Origin: Cupriavidus necator
GTDB lineage: Bacteria; Pseudomonadota; Gammaproteobacteria; Burkholderiales; Burkholderiaceae
DNA: 64,000 nt
Assembly: GCA_022041995.1 (NCBI GenBank)
Contig: CP074390.1
Coordinates: 372,001-436,000, forward strand
Direction: 5' to 3'
Every line of letters begins with the position of its first letter. The stretch's first letter is position 1. The notes below the pieces were generated by a model, which ran no database searches, was not told the DNA's origin, and worked only from the letters and a program-made list of their open reading frames with translations. The position numbers and the translations under genes were made by a program. Shown one piece after another: positions 8,474 to 17,551 of this stretch.

Positions 8474-10899
8474 GCGCAGCGCCGCCCGCAACGACGCGCC
8501 CAGTGACGCGCCGGCTCGCCCTGGCACTGTGGCTCTTCGCCATGCTCGCCTGCGCGGCTGTCATCAGCCGCACCACATTCACGGCCGACCTCTCGGCCTT
8601 CCTGCCGCGCCTGCCCAGCGCCGAGCAGCAATTGCTGGTGAACCAGCTGCGCGACGGACTGGTGTCGCGCCTGGTCCTGGTCGGGATCGAGGGCGGCGAT
8701 GCCGATGGCCGGGCCGCGGTATCGCGTGCCATGGCGGCGCAGCTGCGCGGCGATCCGCGCTTCACCGCGATCCAGAACGGCGAGCCGGTCAACCAGGCCG
8801 CAGACCGCCAGTACGTGTTTGCGCACCGCTACCTGCTCAGCCCCGCGGTCACGCCGGAGCGCTTCAGTGAACGCGGCCTGGCGCAGGCACTGAATGAATC
8901 GTTCGAGCTGCTGGCCTCGTCCGCCGGGCTCTTCACCAAGTCGCTGCTGCCGCGCGATCCCACCGGCGAAGTGGCCGCGATGCTGGCACAGCTGGATGCC
9001 GGGCAGCGCGTGCCCATGCACGCCGGCGCCTGGGCGTCGCGCGACGGCAAGCGTGCGGTGCTGCTGGCGCAGACGGCCGCCGCGGGGTCTGACACGGATG
9101 CGCAGGCCCAAGCCATCGGGGCCGTGCGCGAGGCGTTTGGCAGGGCCGCAGCGGCCGGCCAGTACCAGCTGGTGATGACCGGGCCGGGCGTGTTTTCCGT
9201 CAATGCACGCGACACCATCCGCCATGATGTGGAGCGCCTGTCGACCATCGGCGTGGCCATCATCGTCACGCTGCTGCTGCTGGTCTACCGCTCGGTGCCG
9301 CTGCTGGTGCTGGGGCTGGTGCCGGTACTGAGCGGCGCGCTGGCGGGCATTGCCGCGGTCAGCCTGGGCTTCGGCGGCTCGGTGCACGGACTGACGCTGG
9401 GCTTTGGCACCACGCTGATCGGCGAGGCGGTCGACTATTCGATCTACCTGTTCGTGCAGTCCGCGCAGTACACGCGCGATGGCCGGCGCGACGAGCACGC
9501 CTGGCTGGGCGGCTTCTGGCCAACGGTGCGCCTTGGCGTGCTGACCTCGGTCTGCGGCTTTGCCTCGCTGCTGCTGTCGGGCTTTCCGGGGCTGGCGCAG
9601 CTGGGGCTGTATTCGATTGCCGGGCTGACGGCCGCGGCGCTGGTGACGCGCTTCGTGCTGCCGCAGCTGGTGCCGGCCACGCTGCACCTGCGCGACGTGG
9701 CGCCCCTGGGCCGCCGGCTGCAGTGGCTGGCGGCGCGCGCGCACCGGCTGCGTTGGCTGGTGCTGGTGCTGGTGGTGGCAGCCGGCACGGTGCTGGCCAT
9801 GCACCGCGGCACGCTGTGGGGCCGCGAGCTGCAGGCGCTGAGCCCGGTGTCGGCCGGCGACCAGGCCCTCGACACCCGCTTGCGCGAGGATCTTGGCGCG
9901 CCCGACGTGCGCTACCTGGTGGTGCTGTCCGGGCCGGACCAGGAATCCGTGCTGCAGGGCGCGGAGCGCGTGGCACGTGAACTGGACCCGCTGGTGGCAC
10001 AGAATTTCATTGGCGGCTACGAGAGCCCGGCGCGCTACCTGCCCAGCGCGGCGACCCAGCGCGAGCGCCAGGCCAGCCTGCCGCCGCCCGACGTGCTGGC
10101 GCAGCGCCTGCGCGCTGCCATCGCCACGCAGCCGGTGCGCGCGTCACTGTTCGCGCCGTTCCTGGCGCAGGCCGAGGCGACGCGCACCGGTGCGCTGCTG
10201 CGGCGCGAGGACTTGCGCGGCACATCGATGGCGCTGGCTGTCGATGCGTTGCTGGCGCAGCGCGACGGGCGCTGGAGCGCCACGCTGCCGCTGCGCGCAC
10301 CGGCCCACACCCAGCAAGGCGCCGGCGCAGCCGACGGCGTCGACACCAGCGCGGTGCGGGCCGCGGTCGCGCGGGCTGGCGTCCCTGACACGCTGTTCGT
10401 CGACCTCAAGGGCGAATCCGACCGCCTCTACACCGGCTACCTGCGCGAGGCCTTGCTGCTGTCGCTGGCCGGCCTGCTGGCGATCATCGTGCTGCTGGCC
10501 GTGGCGCTGCGCTCGGCACGGCGGGTTGTGGCCACGGTGCTGCCGCTGGCCGCGGCGGCGCTGGTGGTGCTGGGAGGGCTGGCAGCGCTCGGCCAGCCGC
10601 TGACGCTGCTGCACCTGGTGGGCCTGCTGCTGCTGATGGCCGTGGGTTCCAATTACGCGCTATTCTTCAACGGCCCCGCGGCGGGCAGCCAGGTGGCGGG
10701 CGCTTCACCGCATACACTGGTGTCGCTGCTGCTGGCCAACCTCACCACAGTGGCCGCTTTCGGCCTGCTGGCGCTGTCGAGCCTGCCGCTGCTCAAGGCC
10801 TTCGGCCTGACGGTAGGTCCCGGTGCCGTGCTGGCCCTGTGGTTTTCGGCGATCCTGGCGCGCCCGGCAGCGCCGGACACAGCCGGGAGTGCAAGATGA
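8470..10899 (+). CDS. MMPL/RND-family lipid exporter
   Basis: An 809-residue inner-membrane transporter with the two-fold MMPL layout: TM1 (residues 17-35), a large periplasmic loop, about five helices (IIVTLLLLVYRSVPLLVLG onward), a second TM7, second loop, and a last helix bundle ending ALSSLPLLKAFGLTVGPGAVLALWF. FGTTLIGEAVDYSIYLFVQ is the characteristic acidic TM4 motif. It starts 4 nt inside the LolA-like gene and its TGA overlaps the deacetylase start, so the genes are translationally coupled. It most likely moves the cluster's lipid product out of the inner membrane (ApeM-like). Confidence 0.9.
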   Translation: MSAAPPATTRPVTRRLALALWLFAMLACAAVISRTTFTADLSAFLPRLPSAEQQLLVNQLRDGLVSRLVLVGIEGGDADGRAAVSRAMAAQLRGDPRFTAIQNGEPVNQAADRQYVFAHRYLLSPAVTPERFSERGLAQALNESFELLASSAGLFTKSLLPRDPTGEVAAMLAQLDAGQRVPMHAGAWASRDGKRAVLLAQTAAAGSDTDAQAQAIGAVREAFGRAAAAGQYQLVMTGPGVFSVNARDTIRHDVERLSTIGVAIIVTLLLLVYRSVPLLVLGLVPVLSGALAGIAAVSLGFGGSVHGLTLGFGTTLIGEAVDYSIYLFVQSAQYTRDGRRDEHAWLGGFWPTVRLGVLTSVCGFASLLLSGFPGLAQLGLYSIAGLTAAALVTRFVLPQLVPATLHLRDVAPLGRRLQWLAARAHRLRWLVLVLVVAAGTVLAMHRGTLWGRELQALSPVSAGDQALDTRLREDLGAPDVRYLVVLSGPDQESVLQGAERVARELDPLVAQNFIGGYESPARYLPSAATQRERQASLPPPDVLAQRLRAAIATQPVRASLFAPFLAQAEATRTGALLRREDLRGTSMALAVDALLAQRDGRWSATLPLRAPAHTQQGAGAADGVDTSAVRAAVARAGVPDTLFVDLKGESDRLYTGYLREALLLSLAGLLAIIVLLAVALRSARRVVATVLPLAAAALVVLGGLAALGQPLTLLHLVGLLLLMAVGSNYALFFNGPAAGSQVAGASPHTLVSLLLANLTTVAAFGLLALSSLPLLKAFGLTVGPGAVLALWFSAILARPAAPDTAGSAR

Positions 10900-11744
10900 A
10901 TTCGTATCCCGCACCGCGCATTGCCTTGCGCGGCACCTCCAACAGCCGCACCTGGCGCCCCACCCCGCTGCTTTGCGGCGCCGCCGCCGTGCACCTGGGT
11001 GCCGCCGGCGCGATGCTGGCGCACCCTGAGTCCATCGGCATGGCGCTGGCCGGCGTTGGCGCCGCCCATGCGGCAATGTGCGCCACCGGCCTGTGGCCGC
11101 GCAGCCGCTGGCTTGGCCCCAACCTGCTGCGCCTGCCGCCCTCGGCCAGTGACTGCGTGGCACTGACGTTCGACGACGGCCCCAACCCGGCGCTGACGCC
11201 GCGCGTGCTAGACATGCTGGACCAGCACGGCGCGCGCGCGACCTTCTTCTGCGTCGGCGCGCGCGCCGCGGCGCATCCGGAACTGGTGCGCGAGATCGTC
11301 CGCCGCGGCCACGCCGTGGAAAACCACAGCATGTACCACCGGCTGCACTTCTCGGTCTTCGGTCCCGGGCGCATGCTGCGCGACATCCGTGCCGCGCAGC
11401 AGGTGCTGACCGACCTCACCGGCCAGGCGCCGCGCTTCTTCCGCGCGCCCGCGGGGCTGCGCAATCCCTTCCTTGAGCCGGTGCTGTGCCGGCTCGGGCT
11501 TCAGCTTGCCGCCTGGACCCGGCGCGGCTTCGATACCCGTTGTGGCGACCATGCGGCGCGCGTGGCGCAGCGCCTCGGCGGCAAGCTCGCCGGGCGCGAC
11601 ATCCTGTTGCTGCACGACGGCAACCCCGGCACCGATGCCGCCGGCAATGCACACTGCGCCACGGTGCTGCCGGGCCTGCTCGCCGCCATCGAACAAGCCG
11701 GCCTGCGCTGCGTCACGCTGCGCGCGGCCGTGCCGCCAGCCTGA
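10896..11744 (+). CDS. Polysaccharide deacetylase family protein
   Basis: A 282-residue protein with an N-terminal hydrophobic stretch of two short helices and a NodB-type deacetylase domain (residues about 85-275). Metal and catalytic motifs are present: TFDDGPNP, the HSMYH metal site, RAPAG, and the C-terminal LLHDGN. The ATG at 10896 overlaps the upstream TGA (ATGA). Such an enzyme is not part of the standard aryl polyene set. With a glycosyltransferase in the same cluster, it may trim an N-acetylated sugar on the lipid; this is inference. Confidence 0.9.
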   Translation: MNSYPAPRIALRGTSNSRTWRPTPLLCGAAAVHLGAAGAMLAHPESIGMALAGVGAAHAAMCATGLWPRSRWLGPNLLRLPPSASDCVALTFDDGPNPALTPRVLDMLDQHGARATFFCVGARAAAHPELVREIVRRGHAVENHSMYHRLHFSVFGPGRMLRDIRAAQQVLTDLTGQAPRFFRAPAGLRNPFLEPVLCRLGLQLAAWTRRGFDTRCGDHAARVAQRLGGKLAGRDILLLHDGNPGTDAAGNAHCATVLPGLLAAIEQAGLRCVTLRAAVPPA

Positions 11745-11809
11745 GTGAGCGGCGGCTTGTTACAATTGGCACAGCCTTCCGAGATTCCTTCAATTCGCTC
11801 CCCTAAGCC

Positions 11810-13012
11810 GTGTCCCCGCTCCTGTTCTCGCATTTCACGGCCACCAGCTGCCTTGGCGCCGGTGTAGACGCCACCCTGTCGGCCCTGCGTGCGCAGCGCG
11901 GCGGCCTGGCGCCCTGCCGCTTTGGCGGCGTCGAGCTCGATACCTTCGTCGGCGAAGTCCCCGGCCTGGACGCCGTGGCACTGCCGCCTGCACTGGCCGA
12001 ATTCGACTGCCGCAACAACCGGCTGGCGCAACTGGCGCTGGAGCAGGACGACTTTGCCGCGCGTGTGCGCGAAGCGGCGGCGCGCTACGGCGCCCACCGG
12101 GTCGGCGTCTTCCTGGGCACCAGCACCGCGGGCGTGCTGCAGACGGAACTGGCCTATCGCCAGCGGGATCCTGCCAGCGGCGCGCTGCCGCCGGGCTTCC
12201 ACTACGCCACCACCCACAACCCCTACTCGCTGCCTGCCTTCCTGCGCCAATACCTGGGGCTGGCCGGCCCGGCGGCTGCGGTGTCCTCGGCCTGTTCATC
12301 CGGCGCCAAGGTGTTCAGCTCGGCACGGCGCATGCTGGAGGCAGGGCTGATCGATGTAGCCGTGGTCGGCGGTGTCGATTCGCTGTGCCACACCACGCTG
12401 TACGGCTTCAATTCGCTGGAGCTGTTGTCCGACCAGCCGTGCCGGCCCTATGACGTTGCGCGCAACGGCATCTCGATCGGCGAGGGGGCGGCATTCGGCC
12501 TGCTCGAGCGCGTGGCCGGCACCCCGCCAGGCGATGCCATCCTGCTGGCCGGCATCGGCGAATCGAGCGATGCGCACCATATGTCGACCCCGCACCCCGA
12601 CGGGCTGGGCGCGCGCCTGGCACTGGAGCAGGCACTGGCCAGCGCGGGGGTCGCGCCGGCACAGGTCGGCTACGTCAACCTCCATGGCACCGCCACGCGC
12701 AGCAACGACGCGGCCGAGGCGATGGCCATGGCCGCGGCGCTGCCCGGCACGCCGTGCAGCTCCACCAAGGGCGCTACCGGGCATGCGCTGGGTGCCGCCG
12801 GCGCGCTCGAAGCCGTCATTTGCGCGCTGGCGCTGCGCCACGGCCTGCTGCCCGGCGGCATCAACACCACGCAGGTGGATCCGGCGCTGGACGTGAACTA
12901 CCAGCTCGCCAACCGCGAAGCACCGCTGCGCTATGCGATGACCAATGCCTTCGGCTTCGGCGGATCCAACTGCAGCCTGCTGTTCGCTCGCGCGGACGCA
13001 GCTTCCCATTGA
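11810..13012 (+). CDS. Beta-ketoacyl-ACP synthase (KAS II type)
   Basis: A 400-residue condensing enzyme. The catalytic triad is complete: Cys162 in SSACSSG, His292 in NLHGTATRSND and His325 in GATGHALGAAG. It uses a GTG start at 11810, preceded by a 65-bp gap after the deacetylase, the widest gap in this plus-strand run and a possible site of an internal promoter (TTGTTACAATTGG lies at 11758-11770). Immediately followed by the chain-length-factor-like gene, it should form the KS/CLF heterodimer that extends the chain on the local ACP. Confidence 0.93.
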   Translation: MSPLLFSHFTATSCLGAGVDATLSALRAQRGGLAPCRFGGVELDTFVGEVPGLDAVALPPALAEFDCRNNRLAQLALEQDDFAARVREAAARYGAHRVGVFLGTSTAGVLQTELAYRQRDPASGALPPGFHYATTHNPYSLPAFLRQYLGLAGPAAAVSSACSSGAKVFSSARRMLEAGLIDVAVVGGVDSLCHTTLYGFNSLELLSDQPCRPYDVARNGISIGEGAAFGLLERVAGTPPGDAILLAGIGESSDAHHMSTPHPDGLGARLALEQALASAGVAPAQVGYVNLHGTATRSNDAAEAMAMAAALPGTPCSSTKGATGHALGAAGALEAVICALALRHGLLPGGINTTQVDPALDVNYQLANREAPLRYAMTNAFGFGGSNCSLLFARADAASH

Positions 13013-13020
13013 GCATCGCC

Positions 13021-13833
13021 ATGCCGCAGCACGTCTATATCGAAAGCATCGGCCTGCTCGGCCCCGGCCTGACCGGCTGGCAGCAGGCCACCGAAGTCCT
13101 TGCCGGCCGCGTGCCGTACGCGCACGCGGCCACCGAACTGCCGCCACCCGCGGGCCTGCCGCCGGCCGAGCGCCGCCGCACCGGCCCGACCGTACGGCTG
13201 GCGCTGGGGGTGGGCCAGCAGGCCGTCGCCGCCAGCGGCCTCGATGCCGCGCAACTGCCGACGATCTTTGCCTCGTCCAGCAGCGACGGCCAGAACTTCC
13301 ATGCCATCTGCGAAGCGCTGGCCGAGCCCGAGCCGCTGATGTCGCCCACGCGCTTCCACAACTCCGTGCATAACGCGACCGCCGGCTACTGGTCGATCGC
13401 CGCGGGCGCGATGCGCACCTCCAATGTGCTCTGCGCCATGGATGGCAGTGGCAGCGCGGGCTTGCTCGAATGCGTGCTCCAGGCCGCCGCCGATGCCGAG
13501 CCCTGCCTGCTGATCGCCTATGACACCGGCTATCCCGAGCCGCTGCACAGCCACCGCCCTATCCCCGATCCCTTCGGCGTAGCCCTGCTGGTCACGCCGC
13601 GGCAGACGGCGCGTTCGCTCGCGCGCATCGCCGTGGCGCTGAAGCAGGCACCGGCCACGGTGATGCCGGACGCCGCGCTGGAAGCGCTGCGTACCTCGGC
13701 GCCGGCCGCACGCATGCTGCCGCTGCTGGCGGCCATCGCCCGCGGCAAGACCACCACCGTGGTGCTCGATTATCTGGACACGCTGCAGCTTGAAGCCGAG
13801 GTGGAAAGCCTCTGCTACCAGGCGGATGGCTGA
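13021..13833 (+). CDS. Ketosynthase-like chain-length factor
   Basis: A 270-residue protein with a short ketoacyl-synthase-like N-terminal fold (VYIESIGLLGPGLTGW; FASSSSDGQNFHAICEAL; RFHNSVHNATAGYWSIAAG). It is far shorter than the 400-residue KS and shows no nucleophile Cys in the usual SSACSSG context, so it is more likely a non-catalytic partner (chain-length factor) of the upstream synthase. It starts 8 nt after that gene and overlaps the dehydratase gene by 8 nt. This family (beta-ketoacyl synthase, N-terminal type 2) occurs in aryl polyene loci. Confidence 0.85.
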   Translation: MPQHVYIESIGLLGPGLTGWQQATEVLAGRVPYAHAATELPPPAGLPPAERRRTGPTVRLALGVGQQAVAASGLDAAQLPTIFASSSSDGQNFHAICEALAEPEPLMSPTRFHNSVHNATAGYWSIAAGAMRTSNVLCAMDGSGSAGLLECVLQAAADAEPCLLIAYDTGYPEPLHSHRPIPDPFGVALLVTPRQTARSLARIAVALKQAPATVMPDAALEALRTSAPAARMLPLLAAIARGKTTTVVLDYLDTLQLEAEVESLCYQADG

Positions 13834-14314
13834 GCTGTTGAAAGACCGCGACTGGATCGCGGCACGCATTCCGCACCAGGGCACGATGTGCCTGCTCGAC
13901 GGCGTGCTGGCCTGGGATGCGGCATCGGTTCGCTGCACTTCCTCCACGCATACGCGCGCGGACAACCCGCTGCGCGCGCAGGGCCGGCTGGCCGCGGTCA
14001 GCGGGATTGAATATGCGGCACAGGCAATGGCCGTGCACGGCGCATTGCTGGCGCAGGCGGAACCCGGCAAGGACGCGCAGCGCCCGCGCTCGGGCTACCT
14101 GGCCAGCGTGCGCAAGCTGGTGCTGCACGTGGAGCGGCTAGACGATATCGAGGCGCCGCTGCAGGTGGAGGCGCAGCGCATCAGCGGTGAAGGCAGCAGC
14201 GTGCTGTATGCATTCACCGTCAGCGCCGCGGGCCGGGCGCTGCTGTCAGGCCGCGCGGCGGTCATCCTGGATGCCGCCGCAGTCGGCCAAAGCGCCGACC
14301 GCAGCGCCGGCTGA
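13826..14314 (+). CDS. ApeP-like 3-hydroxyacyl-ACP dehydratase
   Basis: A 162-residue single hotdog-fold protein. The active-site-like segment IPHQGTMCLLDGVLAW (residues about 14-28) and the helix GIEYAAQAMAVHGALLA match the ApeP/FabZ-like group. The start at 13826 overlaps the chain-length-factor gene. Together with the dehydratase domain fused to the AMP-ligase, the cluster has two dehydratases, as in aryl polyene systems. It is the last gene of the cluster; the next gene, fahA, converges on it with a gap of only 6 nt. Confidence 0.85.
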   Translation: MAELLKDRDWIAARIPHQGTMCLLDGVLAWDAASVRCTSSTHTRADNPLRAQGRLAAVSGIEYAAQAMAVHGALLAQAEPGKDAQRPRSGYLASVRKLVLHVERLDDIEAPLQVEAQRISGEGSSVLYAFTVSAAGRALLSGRAAVILDAAAVGQSADRSAG

Positions 14315-14320
14315 AACGCT

Positions 14321-15583
14321 TCAGCGCGCCGGCAGGATCTTGCCCGACACCACGCCGAAGCCAACGCGATAGCCTTCGCCCTGGCAGTAGCCGGTCATGG
14401 TCACTTCGTCGCCATCCTCCAGGAAGCCGCGGCGGCTGCCGTCGGCCAGCGTCGCCGGCTCGGCGCCGTTGCGGGTCAGCTCCAGCAGGCTGCCGTAGGA
14501 ATCCGGCGTGGTGCCGCTGATCGTGCCCGAGCCCATCAGGTCACCCACGCGCACATTGCAGCCCGACACCGTGTGATGGGCCAGCTGCTGCGCCATGGTC
14601 CAGTACATCGCCTTGAAGTTGGTGCGGCAGATGGTGCTGGGTGCCGCTGCGCCCTGCGGCTGCAACGCGACTTCCAGGGCGATGTCGTAGGCATTCTTGC
14701 CCTGCTGCTGCAGGTACGGCAGCGGCTGCGGCGATTGCTCGGGATTGTCGCGGCGGAACGGCTCGAGCGCTTCCATCGTCACCACCCAAGGCGAGATCGA
14801 GGTACCGAAGCTCTTGCTGTTGAACGGTCCCAGCGGCACATATTCCCATTGCTGGATATCGCGCGCACTCCAGTCGTTGAGCAGCACCATGCCAAACATA
14901 TGCTCTGGCGCGGCAGCGGTGCTGACCGGCTCGCCCAGCGCGGTCTCCTTGCCGACGATAAAACCCACCTCCAGTTCGAAGTCCAGCTTGCGGCAGGGGC
15001 TGAACACCGGGCGCGCCTCGTTCGGCAGCTTGATCTGGCCGTTGGGGCGATGCAGCGGCGTGCCGCTCACCACCACCGAGCTGGCACGGCCGTTGTAGCC
15101 GATAGGGATCTCCAGCCAGTTCGGCAGCAACGCATTGTCCGGGTCGCGGAACATGCGGCCGACGTTGGTGGCGTGCTCCCTGGACGAATAGAAGTCCGTG
15201 TAGCCCGGGATCTCCACCGGCAGGTGCAGCGTCGCGGCCGACATCGGCACCAGTGCCTTGTCGCGCAGGGCGGCGTTGTCGCGCAGCGCGGCGTCATCAC
15301 CGGACAGCAGCGCCGTCAGACGCTTGCGGGTTTCGCTCCAGACCGGCTTGCCCAGCGCGATAAAGCGGTTCAGGCTGGCTGCGGCAAACGTGCCTTTGGC
15401 AATGGCCGGCAGCAGGCCGGCCTCATCCAGCGCGGCGAGGTCCAGCACCTGGTCGCCGATGGCAACGCCGACGCGCGGAGCCTGGCCCTTGGTCGAAAAC
15501 ACGCCATACGGCAGGTTCTGCAGCGGGAAGTGGGATTGGCCGTCGTTGGCGGAAGCGATCCAGCTGGTCTTGGGGGCGGTCAT
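14321..15583 (-). CDS. fahA: Fumarylacetoacetase
   Basis: A 420-residue enzyme, the length of mammalian FAH (419). It hydrolyses fumarylacetoacetate to fumarate and acetoacetate, the last step of tyrosine/homogentisate catabolism. Metal ligands and catalytic groups are recognisable: YTDFYSSREHATNVG, ELDFELEVGFIVG (Glu pair), LLNDWSARDIQQWEY and SKSFGTSISPW (Lys). The start at 15583 (MTAPKTSW) is used because the longer reading adds 17 unconserved residues. It lies downstream of hmgA on the same strand, separated by about 140 bp that contain a palindromic repeat. Confidence 0.95.
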   Translation of the reverse strand: MTAPKTSWIASANDGQSHFPLQNLPYGVFSTKGQAPRVGVAIGDQVLDLAALDEAGLLPAIAKGTFAAASLNRFIALGKPVWSETRKRLTALLSGDDAALRDNAALRDKALVPMSAATLHLPVEIPGYTDFYSSREHATNVGRMFRDPDNALLPNWLEIPIGYNGRASSVVVSGTPLHRPNGQIKLPNEARPVFSPCRKLDFELEVGFIVGKETALGEPVSTAAAPEHMFGMVLLNDWSARDIQQWEYVPLGPFNSKSFGTSISPWVVTMEALEPFRRDNPEQSPQPLPYLQQQGKNAYDIALEVALQPQGAAAPSTICRTNFKAMYWTMAQQLAHHTVSGCNVRVGDLMGSGTISGTTPDSYGSLLELTRNGAEPATLADGSRRGFLEDGDEVTMTGYCQGEGYRVGFGVVSGKILPAR

Positions 15584-15644
15584 TGGGATACTCCGAAAAT
15601 TTGGTGGCACTTGTCGCGTGCGGTGACGCGTCATGCTTGACGAG

Positions 15645-15700
15645 CGCCTGCCCTCTCCCCCGGCCCCTCTTCCGCAAGCGGGCGAGGGGAGAAAACCGGG
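15645..15700. repeat. REP-like GC palindrome, copy 1
   Basis: The stretch reads CCCTCTCCCCCGGCCCCTC, then TTCCGCAAGCGGGCGAGGGG and GAGAAAAC. It matches the pair at 27.86-27.97 kb with a few changes and forms a hairpin (CCGCAAGCGG). It lies between hmgA and fahA and may separate the two transcripts. Confidence 0.7.
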
Positions 15701-15721
15701 CGGGCGGCCAGGCGCCCGGGG

Positions 15722-17041
15722 TTAGCGGGTGTTCGGGTTAAAGTGTTTCTTCAGGCCTTGCCAGCACGTGTAGTAGTCCTGCTGCAGCGAGGCCGACTGC
15801 GCGGCATACGGCGTCGGGCGGATCACGCCCGGGGTCTCGAACATGAAGGCCATGGTGTCCTCGATGCGGTGCGGCTGCGAGGTATCGGCGGCGCTGGCCT
15901 TCTCGAAGGTTTCCGTATCCGGGCCGTGGCCGCTCATGCAGTTGTGCAGGCTGGCGCCGCCCGGGGCAAAGCCTTCGGCCTTGGCGTCGTAGACGCCCGC
16001 GATCAGCCCCATGAATTCGCTGGCGATATTGCGGTGGAACCAGGGCGGGCGGAACGTGTCCTGCATCGCCAGCCAGCGCGGCCCGAAGATGACGAAGTCG
16101 ATGGTGTCCACGCCCGGCGTGGCCGACGGCGACTGCAGCACCAGGAAGATCGACGGATCCGGGTGGTCGAAGCTGATCGAGCCGATGGTATTGAAGCGGC
16201 GCAGGTCGTACTTGTACGGGGTGTAGTTGCCATGCCAGGCCACCACGTCCAGCGGCGAGTGGCCGATGCCGGCGCGCCACAGGTTGCCCTGGAACTTGGC
16301 CACCAGTTCGAAATCACCCTCGCGGTCTTCATAGCTGGCCACCGGCGACAGGAAGTCGCGCGGGTTGGCCAGGCCGTTGGAGCCGATCACGCCCAGGTCG
16401 GGCAGCTGGAACAACGCGCCGTAGTTCTCGCAGATATAGCCGCGCGACTCGCCGTCGGGCAGCTCCACGCGGAAGCGCACGCCGCGCGGGATCACCACGA
16501 TCTCCTGCGGCTCCACTTCCAGGCGGCCCAGCTCGGTCACCATCAGCAGGCGGCCCTGCTGCGGCACGATCAGCATCTCGCCATCGGCGTTGTAGAAGAA
16601 GCGGTCCTGCATCGACTGGTTGGCCAGGTACAGGTGGATGCCGCAGCCGGTCATGGCCTCGGGGCCGCCGTTGCCGGCCATGGTGACAATGCCGTCGACA
16701 AAGTCGGTCGGCACCGACGGCATTGCCGGCGGGCTCCAGCGCATCTGGTTGGGCGACGGCGGCACCTGGTCGAAACGGCTCAGGAAACGCGACTGCTCGA
16801 TCTGCGTGAACGGCGTATGCATCGCGGCCGGGCGGATGCGGTACAGCCACGAGCGCCGGTTGTGTGCGCGCGGCGCGGTAAAGGCCGTGCCGGACAGCTG
16901 CTCGGCGTACAGGCCGTAGGGCGCGCGCTGCGGCGAGTTCCGGCCCACAGGCAGCGCACCGGGCAGCGCCTCGGTGGCGAATTCATTGGCGAAGCCGGAC
17001 ATATAGCCGTGCTCGGCAAGCTGGGTGTGCGTGAGTGTCAT
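15722..17041 (-). CDS. hmgA: Homogentisate 1,2-dioxygenase
   Basis: A 439-residue dioxygenase, close to the usual 430-445. It opens the ring of homogentisate to maleylacetoacetate. The Fe(II) ligands are seen in the C-terminal cupin: His in PPWFHRNIASEFMGL, Glu in the same segment (SEF) and His in SGHGPD. N-terminal motifs include YMSGFANEFATEA and NRRSWLYRIRP. The start at 17041 (MTLTHTQLAEHG) is the conserved one; a 38-residue upstream extension is not conserved. It forms a tyrosine-degradation unit with fahA. No maleylacetoacetate isomerase gene is present next to it. Confidence 0.96.
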   Translation of the reverse strand: MTLTHTQLAEHGYMSGFANEFATEALPGALPVGRNSPQRAPYGLYAEQLSGTAFTAPRAHNRRSWLYRIRPAAMHTPFTQIEQSRFLSRFDQVPPSPNQMRWSPPAMPSVPTDFVDGIVTMAGNGGPEAMTGCGIHLYLANQSMQDRFFYNADGEMLIVPQQGRLLMVTELGRLEVEPQEIVVIPRGVRFRVELPDGESRGYICENYGALFQLPDLGVIGSNGLANPRDFLSPVASYEDREGDFELVAKFQGNLWRAGIGHSPLDVVAWHGNYTPYKYDLRRFNTIGSISFDHPDPSIFLVLQSPSATPGVDTIDFVIFGPRWLAMQDTFRPPWFHRNIASEFMGLIAGVYDAKAEGFAPGGASLHNCMSGHGPDTETFEKASAADTSQPHRIEDTMAFMFETPGVIRPTPYAAQSASLQQDYYTCWQGLKKHFNPNTR

Positions 17042-17551
17042 GGTGTCGTCAGCGTTCCTGGGTCTCGGTCCATTTGGCGCTGCGCTGGCGCCTGGCGGCC
17101 TCTTGCTGGGAGTGCCTGCCGGTCCGTATTCAGCCTTTGCGTGTGCACATGGCAAGAATTACGGAATGCGTAATGCATTTACCATATCGTAATATCGAGT
17201 ACCGGACGTGTCAAATGGCATCGCCTGCGCATGCGTCGGACGCCGCTTGCATTGCAGTTGTAGGCGGGAAACGGGAAAAGCGGGAAGAAACCCGCCAGGC
17301 GCTGGGACGCGCGTTGACGCCTGCGTGGCGGCAATCGCTCACGCAGCGGAAAGGAAAAAAACGGGAAAGGCAGAAAACGCCGAAGCAGGCAGCCGGGCCT
17401 GCGGCGTGATCGCGCCGGGCATCGTGAACGGCGCTCAGGACAATGGCAACCGGCGCGGTGCGGAACGCCCCGCGCCGGTTGTCATGGGTGGCCTGGAGGC
17501 CAGCTGCCGGTGCCGGCGCGTTGCGAACGCGGCCGGCCAGGCAGCGGCTGG
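17042..17551. promoter_or_regulatory. Upstream region of hmgA with candidate operator
   Basis: A 510-bp gene-free stretch. It contains the inverted repeat ATTACG-GAATG-CGTAAT at 17158-17174 and a further CGTAAT half-site at 17188-17193, with locally AT-rich sequence. The position, about 120 bp upstream of the hmgA start, suits a regulator site. The rest (17200-17551) shows open frames only as codon shadows, and I see no gene in it. Confidence 0.45.

Noticed and set aside
6749..8527. A 592-codon minus-strand frame across the acyltransferase and LolA-like genes
   Set aside because: Shadow; no motif, and the plus strand carries coupled, conserved genes.
8284..9804. A 506-codon minus-strand frame over the MMPL gene
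   Set aside because: Gln/His/Arg-rich shadow typical of antisense reading of GC-rich genes.
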